Source of the DNA: Aerophototrophica crusticola
GTDB lineage: Bacteria; Pseudomonadota; Alphaproteobacteria; Azospirillales; Azospirillaceae
Assembly (NCBI GenBank): GCA_001939945.1
Contig: MOEB01000022.1
Location: 1-64,000 of the forward strand
Length of the DNA stretch: 64,000 nucleotides
Direction: 5' to 3'
Positions 8,703 to 15,563 of the stretch are shown piece after piece. The translations under genes were made by a program, and so were the position numbers. Positions within the stretch are counted from its first letter, which is position 1, and each line of letters begins with the position of its first letter. Below the pieces are notes generated by a model. That model saw only the letters and a program-made list of their open reading frames with translations. It was not told the DNA's origin and did no database searches.

Positions 8703-9217
8703 CGGCCGCGGAAGTCCAGCTTCTCATTGTCGCCGGGGTGCGGGGGCTCCCCGGTCAAGGCGGCCTTGGCGTAGCCGTACAGGTGCACCATTGTGCTGGA
8801 CGGGCTGTCCCAATATTCCGCCAGCTCCACGTCCACCGCCAGCACGGCGATGTCCGGGTCGTCGGTCCCCTTGGGGAACCAGGTGCGCATGGGCTCCTTC
8901 CACAGCTCCTTCACCAGGGCCTTGTCCTGCACCAGCCGGCCGCGGCCGGAGACGGAGACATAGTCCTGGCTGTTCGGCTTGGCGTAGGCGAGGCCGATGT
9001 GGCTGTCCTGGCGCACCTCCTCCACCTTGTGGGCGGAGGCGCGGGTGAAGAAGTACAGCGCGCCGTCGAACTTGTCCTGCAGGCACCACATGGGCCGGGC
9101 GCGCAGATGGCCGCCGTCCAGCGTGGTCATCATGGCGATGTCGATCTCACGGATCATGTCCCACAGCTTGGCGGTCTTCGGGTCGGCCGAGGGATCGGGG
9201 ATGGCCGAACTGGCCAT
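8696..9217 (-). CDS. Pyridoxamine 5'-phosphate oxidase-like flavin-binding protein (general stress protein 26 type)
   Basis: A 173-residue split-barrel protein of the family that binds FMN, F420 or haem and is often induced by stress. Visible signatures are the strand pair TTLDGGHLRARPMW, the ALYFFTRASAHKVEEV segment and the VSVSGRGRLV strand. It lacks the C-terminal PLP-specific part of true PdxH. The ATG at 9217 follows AGGAG on its strand and starts MASSAIPD; the open frame upstream is Pro-rich and has no family similarity. Its stop codon falls within a REP-like repeat. The physiological substrate is unknown. Confidence 0.85.
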   Translation of the reverse strand: MASSAIPDPSADPKTAKLWDMIREIDIAMMTTLDGGHLRARPMWCLQDKFDGALYFFTRASAHKVEEVRQDSHIGLAYAKPNSQDYVSVSGRGRLVQDKALVKELWKEPMRTWFPKGTDDPDIAVLAVDVELAEYWDSPSSTMVHLYGYAKAALTGEPPHPGDNEKLDFRGRA

Positions 9218-9344
9218 GGCACACTCCTGTCTTGCCGGAAGGAATGGCCTTGCAACAGGAGGGGGTGGGTGGGGGTTCCTGGGGGTGTTGTGCTTGCCAG
9301 GAACCGTGCCGGTTTGGATGCCGGTCGGCACCGGTGCGGTGTTC

Positions 9345-9536
9345 GGGGAAAACGGAATTAAACGGATCAGAACGGATGGAAACGGAAATTGGCCTTACCC
9401 GGAGGCCGGCAGCCTTTTTGGTTGCAAGTATTGCGCCGCAGGCGCGGAGAATTATTTCGGCGTTCGTTGATTTTATTAGAAGGCTTGAGATTTTATCCGT
9501 TCAATCCGCTTTGATCCGTTCAAATCCGTTTTCCCC
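9345..9536. repeat. Word-repeat hairpin element D2 (AACGGAT arms)
   Basis: The left arm begins GGGGAAAACGGAATTAAACG and repeats AACGGAT-like words. The right arm (9495-9536) is the reverse complement, with ATCCGTT words ending in TTTTCCCC. The centre holds GCGCCGCAGGCGC and an AT-rich stretch unlike the rest of the window. It fills the 370-nt gap between the flavin-binding protein and dodecin genes. I see no gene in it. Confidence 0.8.
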
Positions 9537-9588
9537 AAACACATAACCGCTTGACCGATGGCCAGGGAAAACTCTCCCCGAACTTTCC

Positions 9589-9936
9589 TCACGCCCGCGG
9601 CGTGCCGGGGGTGTCGGGGCGGTAGCCGACCTTCACGCCGACCATCCAGCGGCCCACCTTGCCGTCGGCGACGCTGCCGCGCAGCTCGGTCAGCTCGAAC
9701 CAGTCCACGCCGGGGACCAGGCTGGTGGCACGGGCCAGGGCGTTCTCGATGGCGTCGGGCAGGCTCTCGGCCGAGGTGGCGACCAGGTGCAGGGTGCGGT
9801 AGGTGCCGGTGGCCTCGTCCGCCAGGCCGGGGATGCCGGCGGGCGGGGTGGGGATCTGGCCCAGGGTGATCGGGTCGGCGTTCGGGGGGATGAGACGCGA
9901 CATGGGCGGGGCCTGCGGTTCCGGGCGTTCGGTCAT
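9589..9936 (-). CDS. Dodecin family flavin-binding protein
   Basis: Dodecins form hollow dodecamers that store flavins. The C-terminal 70 residues fit the family: TYRTLHLVATSAESLPDAIENAL, then WFELTELRGSVADGKVGRWMVGVKVGYR, including the Trp that stacks on flavin. At 115 aa it is longer than typical (about 70 aa) because of a Pro-rich N-terminal 40 residues. A second in-frame ATG at 9903 would shorten this, but neither start has a strong ribosome site. It is divergent from tadA, with about 95 nt between. Confidence 0.85.
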   Translation of the reverse strand: MTERPEPQAPPMSRLIPPNADPITLGQIPTPPAGIPGLADEATGTYRTLHLVATSAESLPDAIENALARATSLVPGVDWFELTELRGSVADGKVGRWMVGVKVGYRPDTPGTPRA

Positions 9937-10030
9937 GGGGTCAGTTTCTCACACCCCGGCCGGGGGATGCCTTCGCGCGGAAGCGGCAGGGCTTGACGCG
10001 GAGGGGGTGGCGGCGCAGCCTCCGCGCGCC

Positions 10031-10489
10031 ATGACCGACACGCCCACCACCCCCATGGACATCGCCTTTGCCGAGGCCCGCGCCGCCGCCGCGCGGGGGG
10101 AGGTGCCGGTGGGCGCCGTGGTGGTGGACCCGGGCACGGGGGCCGTGCTGGCCCGGGCCGGGAACCGGACGGAGGAACTGGCCGACCCCACCGCCCACGC
10201 GGAGGTGCTGGCCATCCGGGAAGCCTGCCAAGCGCTGGGGGAGCCGCGGCTGCCGGGGCTGGACCTGTATGTGACGCTGGAGCCCTGCGCCCTGTGCGCC
10301 GCGGCCATCAGCTTCGCCCGGCTGCGGCGGGTCTATTTCGGCGCCTACGACCCCAAGGGCGGCGGTGTGGACCATGGGCCCCGCTTCTTCCACCAACCCA
10401 CCTGCCACCATGCGCCGGAGGTCTATGGCGGGCTGCGGGAGGGGGAGGCGGCCGACCTGCTGCGGGGGTTCTTCCGGGAGCGGCGGTAG
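10031..10489 (+). CDS. tadA: tRNA-specific adenosine deaminase TadA
   Basis: Deaminates A34 to inosine in tRNA-Arg(ACG), which is essential for reading CGN codons. The 152-residue protein has the zinc site HAEVLAIREA (His and catalytic Glu) and EPCALC (two Cys ligands), with the AFEEA-like first helix (IAFAEARAAA). The ATG at 10031 starts MTDTPTTPMDIAF; a second ATG at 10055 would also keep the whole deaminase domain. The reading frame continues far upstream across the dodecin promoter and is not coding there. Confidence 0.95.
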   Translation: MTDTPTTPMDIAFAEARAAAARGEVPVGAVVVDPGTGAVLARAGNRTEELADPTAHAEVLAIREACQALGEPRLPGLDLYVTLEPCALCAAAISFARLRRVYFGAYDPKGGGVDHGPRFFHQPTCHHAPEVYGGLREGEAADLLRGFFRERR

Positions 10490-10513
10490 GGTCCGGCCTG
10501 ATACCGATGGTTC

Positions 10514-10541
10514 TTGACTATATTTCGGTATTTGGCAAAAT
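10514..10541 (+). promoter_or_regulatory. Candidate promoter of the sdpRI-like operon
   Basis: TTGACT (10514-10519) and CAAAAT (10536-10541), 16 nt apart, sit in an AT-rich patch. The predicted transcription start falls at or within a base or two of the repressor ATG at 10549, and there is no Shine-Dalgarno sequence, so the mRNA may be leaderless. CTATATTT and CAAAATAG form an imperfect inverted repeat over the promoter, a plausible ArsR-family operator. Confidence 0.45.
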
Positions 10542-10548
10542 AGCGAAC

Positions 10549-10857
10549 ATGAACCTGGTCTTCAAAGCCCTGGCCGACCCGACGCGGCGGCGCATCCTGG
10601 AACTGCTGCGGGAGCGGGAGATGACCGCCGGCGAGCTGGCGGAGCATTTCAGCCTCGCCAAGCCTACCCTGTCCGGCCACTTCGCCGTGCTGCGGGAGGC
10701 GGACCTGGTGGAGGCGGAGAAGCACGGCACGAGCATCACCTACCGGCTGAAGCTGTCCGTGCTGGAGGAGGCGCTGCTGGCGTTGGCGGGGGTGATGGGG
10801 ATCGGGCTGGCGGAGAAGGGTACGGACGGGAAGAAGGGGAAAGGGCATGCGACCTGA
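10549..10857 (+). CDS. ArsR-family autorepressor (SdpR-like)
   Basis: A 102-residue winged-helix repressor: MNLVFKALADPTRRRILELL, then the recognition region AGELAEHFSLAKPTLSGHFAVL. It lacks the Cys-rich metal site of ArsR/SmtB sensors, as do the SdpR-type members. The neighbour, overlapping by 11 nt, is an SdpI-family membrane protein, the same arrangement as sdpRI of Bacillus subtilis. There SdpR represses the operon and is titrated by toxin-bound SdpI; whether this pair responds to a peptide toxin is unknown. An open frame upstream lies inside tadA and is not used. Confidence 0.88.
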   Translation: MNLVFKALADPTRRRILELLREREMTAGELAEHFSLAKPTLSGHFAVLREADLVEAEKHGTSITYRLKLSVLEEALLALAGVMGIGLAEKGTDGKKGKGHAT

Positions 10858-11512
10858 GAGGATCCCGCTGGTGGGCGGACTGGTCCTGGCCGCCATGTTC
10901 GGCAGCGCCGCGGTGGCTTATGACGCGCTGCCGGCGGACACGCTGTTGCCGGTCCATTACGGGCTGGACGGCCAGCCGGACCGCTGGGGCAAGCCGGGCC
11001 TCGCCCTGTTCGCCATGCCGCTGAGCGCCCTGATCGTCTGGGCCGCCGCCCTGGTCATCCCCTTCATCGAGCCGAGGGAGGAGAACCGGGAGCGCTCGGC
11101 CAAGCCGACGGCGACCATCATCCTGGCCACCATGGGGCTGCTGGCCGCCATCCACGCCGTCACCCTGGCGAACGCCTTCGGCGTGGATCTGGACATGGGT
11201 GCGGTGGTGATGACGGGGCTGGGCCTGCTGTTCGCCATCGTGGGCAACCTGCTGGGCAAGCTGCGGCCCACCTTCACCGTGGGCATCCGCACGCCCTGGA
11301 CCCTGTCGGACGACCGGGTCTGGGACAAGACCCACCGGGCCACGGGGCGGGTCTATGTGGCGGTGGGGCTGGCGGTGGCCGCCATGGGGCTGGGCGCCGT
11401 GCCGGAGGGTTGGCGGGTGCCGGGGATGCTGCTGGCCCTGGTGGTGGTGATCGGCTTCCCCCTCACCCTGTCGTGGGGGCTCTGGCGGCAGGCGCGCCGG
11501 ACAGGCGGGTAA
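10847..11512 (+). CDS. SdpI-family integral membrane protein
   Basis: A 221-residue inner-membrane protein with about six hydrophobic segments. An N-terminal DUF1648-like part (LPVHYGLDGQPDRWG) is followed by the SdpI signature GNLLGKLRPTFTVGIRTPWT and VWDKTHRATGRV. SdpI confers immunity to the SdpC killing peptide in Bacillus; proteobacterial homologues with an ArsR partner are widespread and of unproved function. The ATG at 10847 follows AGGGGAAAGG and overlaps the repressor gene, so the two are translationally coupled. Confidence 0.9.
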   Translation: MRPERIPLVGGLVLAAMFGSAAVAYDALPADTLLPVHYGLDGQPDRWGKPGLALFAMPLSALIVWAAALVIPFIEPREENRERSAKPTATIILATMGLLAAIHAVTLANAFGVDLDMGAVVMTGLGLLFAIVGNLLGKLRPTFTVGIRTPWTLSDDRVWDKTHRATGRVYVAVGLAVAAMGLGAVPEGWRVPGMLLALVVVIGFPLTLSWGLWRQARRTGG

Positions 11513-11521
11513 GGCCGCGGG

Positions 11522-12031
11522 TCAGGGCTTCAGCGGCGGGGGGCCGTCCGCGCGTTCCCGCTGGCGGCGCTCCACCTCCTCGGTGGGCAGGACGACGGTG
11601 CGCTTGCCATATTCGGGCTGGTCAGCGCAGGTGCGCGGGCCGTCATAGGCGCGGCCGGCCAGGTAGCCCACCGTGCTGCCGGTGGCGAGGCCGAGGACGG
11701 CGTTGCCCAGCTTGGACCAGCCGTCCCCGTCACCGATGACAAGGCCCGCCGCCACGCCGGCGGCGGCGCCCAGGGCCGTGCCCACATCCACGCCGGTGGT
11801 GCTGCGGCCCGTGCAGGGCGGGGGCAGGGGCGGGCTGTTGGCGGCGGCGATCTGTTCCCGGTCGGCCTGGGCGATGGGGCCGCGGGGGCCGGGGGTGGGC
11901 GGCAGCAGGGTGAAGGTGTTGACGGTCTCCGCCTTGGCAGGGGCGGGCTTGCCGTCCGGCGCGCACAGGGCGGGCGGGGCGGCCAGCAGCAGGCCGCCCA
12001 GGGCGAGGGCCAGGGTCGGCCCCCGGCGCAT
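11522..12031 (-). CDS. Hypothetical secreted protein with glycine-rich hydrophobic segment
   Basis: A 169-residue exported protein with an N-terminal signal peptide (MRRGPTLALALGG... cleaved near APPALCA). A Gly/Ala hydrophobic stretch at about residues 80-125 (GTALGAAAGVAAGLVIG, LGLATGSTVGYLAG) looks like a glycine-zipper membrane motif. The C-terminus is charged and Pro-rich. Its ATG overlaps the TGA of the preceding gene (TGATG), so it is the second gene of a two-gene operon. Role unknown; outer-envelope location is inferred. Confidence 0.72.
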   Translation of the reverse strand: MRRGPTLALALGGLLLAAPPALCAPDGKPAPAKAETVNTFTLLPPTPGPRGPIAQADREQIAAANSPPLPPPCTGRSTTGVDVGTALGAAAGVAAGLVIGDGDGWSKLGNAVLGLATGSTVGYLAGRAYDGPRTCADQPEYGKRTVVLPTEEVERRQRERADGPPPLKP

Positions 12032-12534
12032 CACTTCCGCCAGAAGTCGAGCGGCGCGCCCACCGAGGGCAGGCCGCCGATGTTGCCGCCATAGCGGTAA
12101 CGCAGGTACGACTCGTTGTAGGCCAGCCGCGGCGTGCCGCCATAACCCCAGCCATAGTAGCTGTTGGCGATGCTGGGCTGGAACGCGTCGTTGTCGTAAT
12201 AGCCGACGCCGTCACCCAGGTAGCGGGAGGCGCGGTCACGGGCGTTGGGGTTGCCGACGGTGCCCTGGCCGGTGACGGAGAAGCGGACGCCGCTGCTGCC
12301 GTCGCTGCCGCCATAGACATCCAGTTCCCGCGGGGTGGCGGCCATGGCCAGCGCCCGCTGGTCGCTCAACAGGGCGGGGCCGCCCTGGGCCATGGCGGCG
12401 GCCCGCTCTCCCGGCAGGGGGGCGCGGTCGATGCGCTGGAAGGTGTTGTAGGCCTTCTCCGCCGCGACCGCGGGCACGGCACCGGCGAGGCCGGCGGCGA
12501 GGGCGAGCAGGACGGCGGTGCGGGTGGGCGACAT
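12031..12534 (-). CDS. Hypothetical secreted protein, Tyr/Gly-rich
   Basis: A 167-residue protein with a signal peptide (MSPTRTAVLLALAAGLAGAVPAVAA). The mature part is rich in Tyr, Gly and Asn towards the C-terminus (YYGWGYGG, YLRYRYGGN), a composition seen in surface or fibre-forming proteins. No domain is recognised. The ATG at 12534 was chosen because it begins the signal peptide; the upstream in-frame region does not resemble protein. It is the first gene of a pair whose second gene starts within its stop codon. Confidence 0.72.
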   Translation of the reverse strand: MSPTRTAVLLALAAGLAGAVPAVAAEKAYNTFQRIDRAPLPGERAAAMAQGGPALLSDQRALAMAATPRELDVYGGSDGSSGVRFSVTGQGTVGNPNARDRASRYLGDGVGYYDNDAFQPSIANSYYGWGYGGTPRLAYNESYLRYRYGGNIGGLPSVGAPLDFWRK

Positions 12535-12580
12535 GCGAACGCTCCCAACGGGACGGGGCCAAACCATTCCCTGAAAGGTC

Positions 12581-12614
12581 GCCCCTCCCGCCGCCTTCGT
12601 CAAGGGGGAGGGGC
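12581..12614 (-). terminator. Candidate terminator hairpin
   Basis: GCCCCTCCC (12581-12589) pairs with GGGAGGGGC (12606-12614). It lies between the end of the His-rich surface protein gene (12674) and the next gene on the same strand. Read on the minus strand it is followed by only a short CTTT run, so strength is uncertain. Confidence 0.35.
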
Positions 12615-12673
12615 CTTTCGTTCTCCCTCGGGTGCCGGGGCGCCCCCGAAGGATCGGGGTCGCCCTTGCCCCG

Positions 12674-13348
12674 TCAGCCGACGATGCGCCAAGTGCCGTC
12701 GGGTTGGCGGCAGGCGGTGCCGGTCACCGTCTCTGCCCGGCCGCCGATGGTGGCGCGGCTCTTGTATTCCCGGCAATAACGGCCGGGCTCGGGCTCATAG
12801 GTGCGGACGGGGGTGACCTGGTAGCGGGCGCCGTTGTCCGGGTTGTTCCAGACGACGGGCTGGCCGGTGGGCGCCCGCTCCAGCGCCTGGGTCAGGCAGC
12901 CCTGGTCGGCGGCATCCAACTGGCCCTGCACGGCGTTGCCCAGCACGGCGCCCAGCAGCACGCCGGCGGCGGTCATGGCCACCTTGCCGTCGCCCTTGCC
13001 GAACTGGCTGCCCGCCAGGCCGCCGGCGATGGCGCCCAGCACCGTGCCCACATTGGCCTGGACGAGGCCGCGGTCGCAGCGGCCCTGCTCGATCCCCACG
13101 GGCAGGCCGTAGAAGGCGGGCAGGCCGGCGGCGAGCTGCGGCGGGCGCTCCACCTCGCGGATGATGACGGTGCGGCGGTCGTCATCGTCCTTGTGCTTGT
13201 GCTTGTGCTTCTCCTCCTTCGCCCGGTGGCCGTGCGCCGGGGCCCAGGGGGGCGGGTCGGCATAGGCCGCTGCCGTGGGGCCGAGGGCGAGCAGGCCGGC
13301 CAGGGCGGCGGTGGCCACGGTGGCAGGCAGGGTGTGGCGGAACTTCAT
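12674..13348 (-). CDS. Glycine-zipper surface-antigen-like protein
   Basis: A 224-residue envelope protein. After a signal peptide (cleaved near AAAYA) comes a strongly charged His/Lys/Asp stretch (KEEKHKHKHKDDDD, about residues 44-57). A glycine-zipper double helix follows at about 100-145 (GTVLGAIAGGLAGSQFG, AAGVLLGAVLG). The C-terminal part resembles 17-kDa surface antigen / RT0821-type domains (RYCREYKSRATIGGRAETVTGTAC and RQPDGTWRIV). The Cys pair probably forms a disulfide. The His/Asp stretch could bind metal, but that is a guess. It is a single gene with its own upstream region. Confidence 0.8.
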   Translation of the reverse strand: MKFRHTLPATVATAALAGLLALGPTAAAYADPPPWAPAHGHRAKEEKHKHKHKDDDDRRTVIIREVERPPQLAAGLPAFYGLPVGIEQGRCDRGLVQANVGTVLGAIAGGLAGSQFGKGDGKVAMTAAGVLLGAVLGNAVQGQLDAADQGCLTQALERAPTGQPVVWNNPDNGARYQVTPVRTYEPEPGRYCREYKSRATIGGRAETVTGTACRQPDGTWRIVG

Positions 13349-13576
13349 CGGTTCGCTCGTTCGGTCGTTGGTCGAGGCTCTCTCCAGGGGCAGGCTCGCC
13401 CCCGATCACGGCCAAGGTAGGGCATGGGGCCGGCGATTTGGTGTGGCCTCTTTGTGGGTATGTCCGGTGGGGAATGGGGCCTGGGCCGGGGCTACCGCCC
13501 GCCGCGGGGGCCGTGGTAGGGTGCGCCGCCCTTGCCGGGGAAGCGCCCGGCCCCCGGAAACCCCGCCCTGCCCGCC

Positions 13577-14866
13577 ATGCTCGAGACCCTGTACCGCGGC
13601 CTGACCCACCTTGCCGGGCCGGCCGTGCGCCGCCTGCTGGACAAGAGGGCGGCCCGGGGCAAGGAAGACCCCGACCGGCGGGGGGAGCGGCTGGGCCATG
13701 CCGGCCTGCCCCGGCCGGCGGGCAGGCTCGCCTGGATCCATGCGGCCAGCGTGGGGGAGAGTCTGGCCGTGCTGCCCCTGGTGGACCGGTTGCTGGCCCG
13801 CGACCCCGACCTGTCCGTGCTGGTGACCACGGGCACGGTGACGTCCGCCGGGTTGATGGCGCAACGGCTGCCGGCCCGGGCCTTCCACCAGTATGTGCCG
13901 GTGGACCTTGCCCCCGCGGTGGACCGCTTCCTGGAGCATTGGCGGCCGGACCTGGTGCTGTGGGTGGAATCGGAGTTCTGGCCCAACCTGCTGGCCGGCG
14001 TCCGCCGCCGCCGCATCCCCGCCGCCCTGGTCAATGCCCGGCTGAGCGAGAAGAGCTTCCACGGTTGGCGCCGGGTGCCCGGCACGGCCCGGCGGCTGCT
14101 GTCCGTCTTCCGACTGGCCCTGGCGCAGACGGCCGCCGAGGCACAGCGGCTGAAGGCCCTGGGGATCGCCGACACGCGCACGGTGGGGAACCTGAAATAC
14201 TCCGCCAAGCCGCTGCCCTGCGACGACGCGGAACTGGCCCGGCTGACCGACGACCTGCTGGGTCGCCCCCGCTGGTGCCTCGCCTCCAGCCACGCCGGGG
14301 AGGAGGAGCTGGCCCTGGCCGCCCACAAGGCCCTGGCGGGGGAATTCCCTGGCCTGCTGACCCTGCTGGCCCCCCGGCACCCCGCGCGGGGGGAGGCGGT
14401 GGCGGCGCTGCTGCAAGGGGGCGGGCTGACCGTCGCCCGCCGGTCCCTGGGCGAGGCGGTGACGGGCACGACAGACATCTACCTGCTGGACACGATGGGG
14501 GAGATGGGGCTGGCCTTCCGCCTGGCGCCGGTGACGGTGGTCGGCGGGTCCTTCGTGCCCGTGGGCGGCCACAACCCCATCGAGCCCGCCCTGCTGGGCA
14601 GCGCCGTGCTGCACGGACCCCAGATGTTCAACTTCGCCGAGGTGGCGGCCGAGCTGGCCGCGGCCGGCGGGGCCGTGACGGTGGCCGACGCCGACGGCCT
14701 GGCACGGGAGCTGCGCCGCCTGCTGTCCGACCAGGGCGCGCGGGAGGGCATGGCTGATTCGGCCCTGGCCGTGGCGGAGCACAACCGGCAGGCCGTGGAC
14801 CGGGTGATGGAGGCGCTGGGGCCCGTGCTGGATGCGGCGGGGGTGGGGCAGGGAGGAAGGACGTGA
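13577..14866 (+). CDS. waaA: 3-deoxy-D-manno-octulosonic acid (Kdo) transferase WaaA
   Basis: Transfers Kdo from CMP-Kdo to lipid IVA at the inner face of the cytoplasmic membrane. The 429-residue GT30 enzyme shows the N-terminal acceptor-domain motif HAASVGES (with the catalytic Glu), ESEFWPN, and the donor-site motif GGSFVPVGGHNPIEPA. The N-terminal helix LETLYRGLTHLAG is the membrane anchor. The ATG at 13577 matches the family start; a more upstream ATG adds a Pro-rich leader. It is followed, beyond an opposite-strand hicAB pair, by lpxK and an acyltransferase. Confidence 0.95.
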   Translation: MLETLYRGLTHLAGPAVRRLLDKRAARGKEDPDRRGERLGHAGLPRPAGRLAWIHAASVGESLAVLPLVDRLLARDPDLSVLVTTGTVTSAGLMAQRLPARAFHQYVPVDLAPAVDRFLEHWRPDLVLWVESEFWPNLLAGVRRRRIPAALVNARLSEKSFHGWRRVPGTARRLLSVFRLALAQTAAEAQRLKALGIADTRTVGNLKYSAKPLPCDDAELARLTDDLLGRPRWCLASSHAGEEELALAAHKALAGEFPGLLTLLAPRHPARGEAVAALLQGGGLTVARRSLGEAVTGTTDIYLLDTMGEMGLAFRLAPVTVVGGSFVPVGGHNPIEPALLGSAVLHGPQMFNFAEVAAELAAAGGAVTVADADGLARELRRLLSDQGAREGMADSALAVAEHNRQAVDRVMEALGPVLDAAGVGQGGRT

Positions 14867-14874
14867 CGGGACGC

Positions 14875-15306
14875 TCAGGCCGCGTCGGCGATGTCCACCA
14901 CCAGCCGTTTGCCCAGGGCGGCCAGGGCCGTCTCCACCTGTTCCAGCTTGGACGCGTGGGTCAGGTCCAGCAGCCGGTCCACCTGCGGCAGGTGACAGTT
15001 CAGCCGCCGCGCCAGCGCCGCCTTGCCCACGCCCTGGGCGCGCATGGTCTCATACAGCGCGGCCTTGGCCATGCCGAGGGCGGAGAGGGGCACCAGGGTC
15101 TCGCCGGGCTCGGCCGGCGTCGCCGTGGGCAGGTCGGCGCGGTCCTCCACATAGAGGGACAGCGCCGTCTCCAGCGCGTCCACCGCGTGCAGCTTGGCTT
15201 CCTCCAGCGTGTCGCCGCAGGTGATGGCCTCCGGCACGTCGCGGAACGTGACGGCGAAACCCCCGGTCTCCGGGTCCTGGTCAAGGCGGGCAGGGTAGGC
15301 GCGCAT
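14875..15306 (-). CDS. hicB: HicB-family antitoxin
   Basis: A 143-residue antitoxin of the HicAB pair. The N-terminal half is the degenerate RNase-H-like HicB fold (YPARLDQDPETGGFAVTFRDVPEAITCGDTLEEA...AVDALETAL). The C-terminal half is a helix-turn-helix (KAALARRLNCHLPQVDRLLDLTHAS) that should bind the operon promoter. It lies 9 nt after hicA on the same strand. It sits between waaA and lpxK but is transcribed against them and ends 8 nt from the waaA stop. Confidence 0.92.
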   Translation of the reverse strand: MRAYPARLDQDPETGGFAVTFRDVPEAITCGDTLEEAKLHAVDALETALSLYVEDRADLPTATPAEPGETLVPLSALGMAKAALYETMRAQGVGKAALARRLNCHLPQVDRLLDLTHASKLEQVETALAALGKRLVVDIADAA

Positions 15307-15315
15307 CCTGGTCCC

Positions 15316-15498
15316 TCACTTCAGCCCGAGCTGCTTCTTGATCGACTCGACCGTGCCCTTGGGCAGGTCGTGGGAACTGCCATGCATGGGAAGGACGGAG
15401 CGGCGGCCGCCCAGGAACACGATCAGGTGCCCGCCCTTGCCGGGCTTGAAGGTGGCCCCCTGACGCTCCAGCCAGCGCTTGAACTCCGAGCTCCGCAT
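15316..15498 (-). CDS. hicA: HicA-family mRNA interferase toxin
   Basis: A 60-residue double-stranded-RNA-binding-fold toxin that cleaves mRNA. Features are MRSSEFKRWLERQGA, the catalytic His24 in GKGGHLIVF, and the C-terminal VLPMHGSSHDLPKGT followed by SIKKQLGLK. The frame is open for 2 kb upstream across lpxK, but the ATG at 15496-15498 gives the exact family length. Toxin-first order is normal for hicAB. Its promoter must lie at 15500-15570, which is also the lpxK start region. Confidence 0.92.
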   Translation of the reverse strand: MRSSEFKRWLERQGATFKPGKGGHLIVFLGGRRSVLPMHGSSHDLPKGTVESIKKQLGLK

Positions 15499-15563
15499 CC
15501 AGGAATGGTGGTGTCGTACCGATTCTTGGTCAACAGAAATGTTGCATGCGACAGGGGCGCGCG

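Noticed and set aside
13406-14782. A 458-codon open frame antisense to waaA
   Set aside because: The waaA product has all GT30 motifs; the antisense frame gives only compositionally biased sequence.
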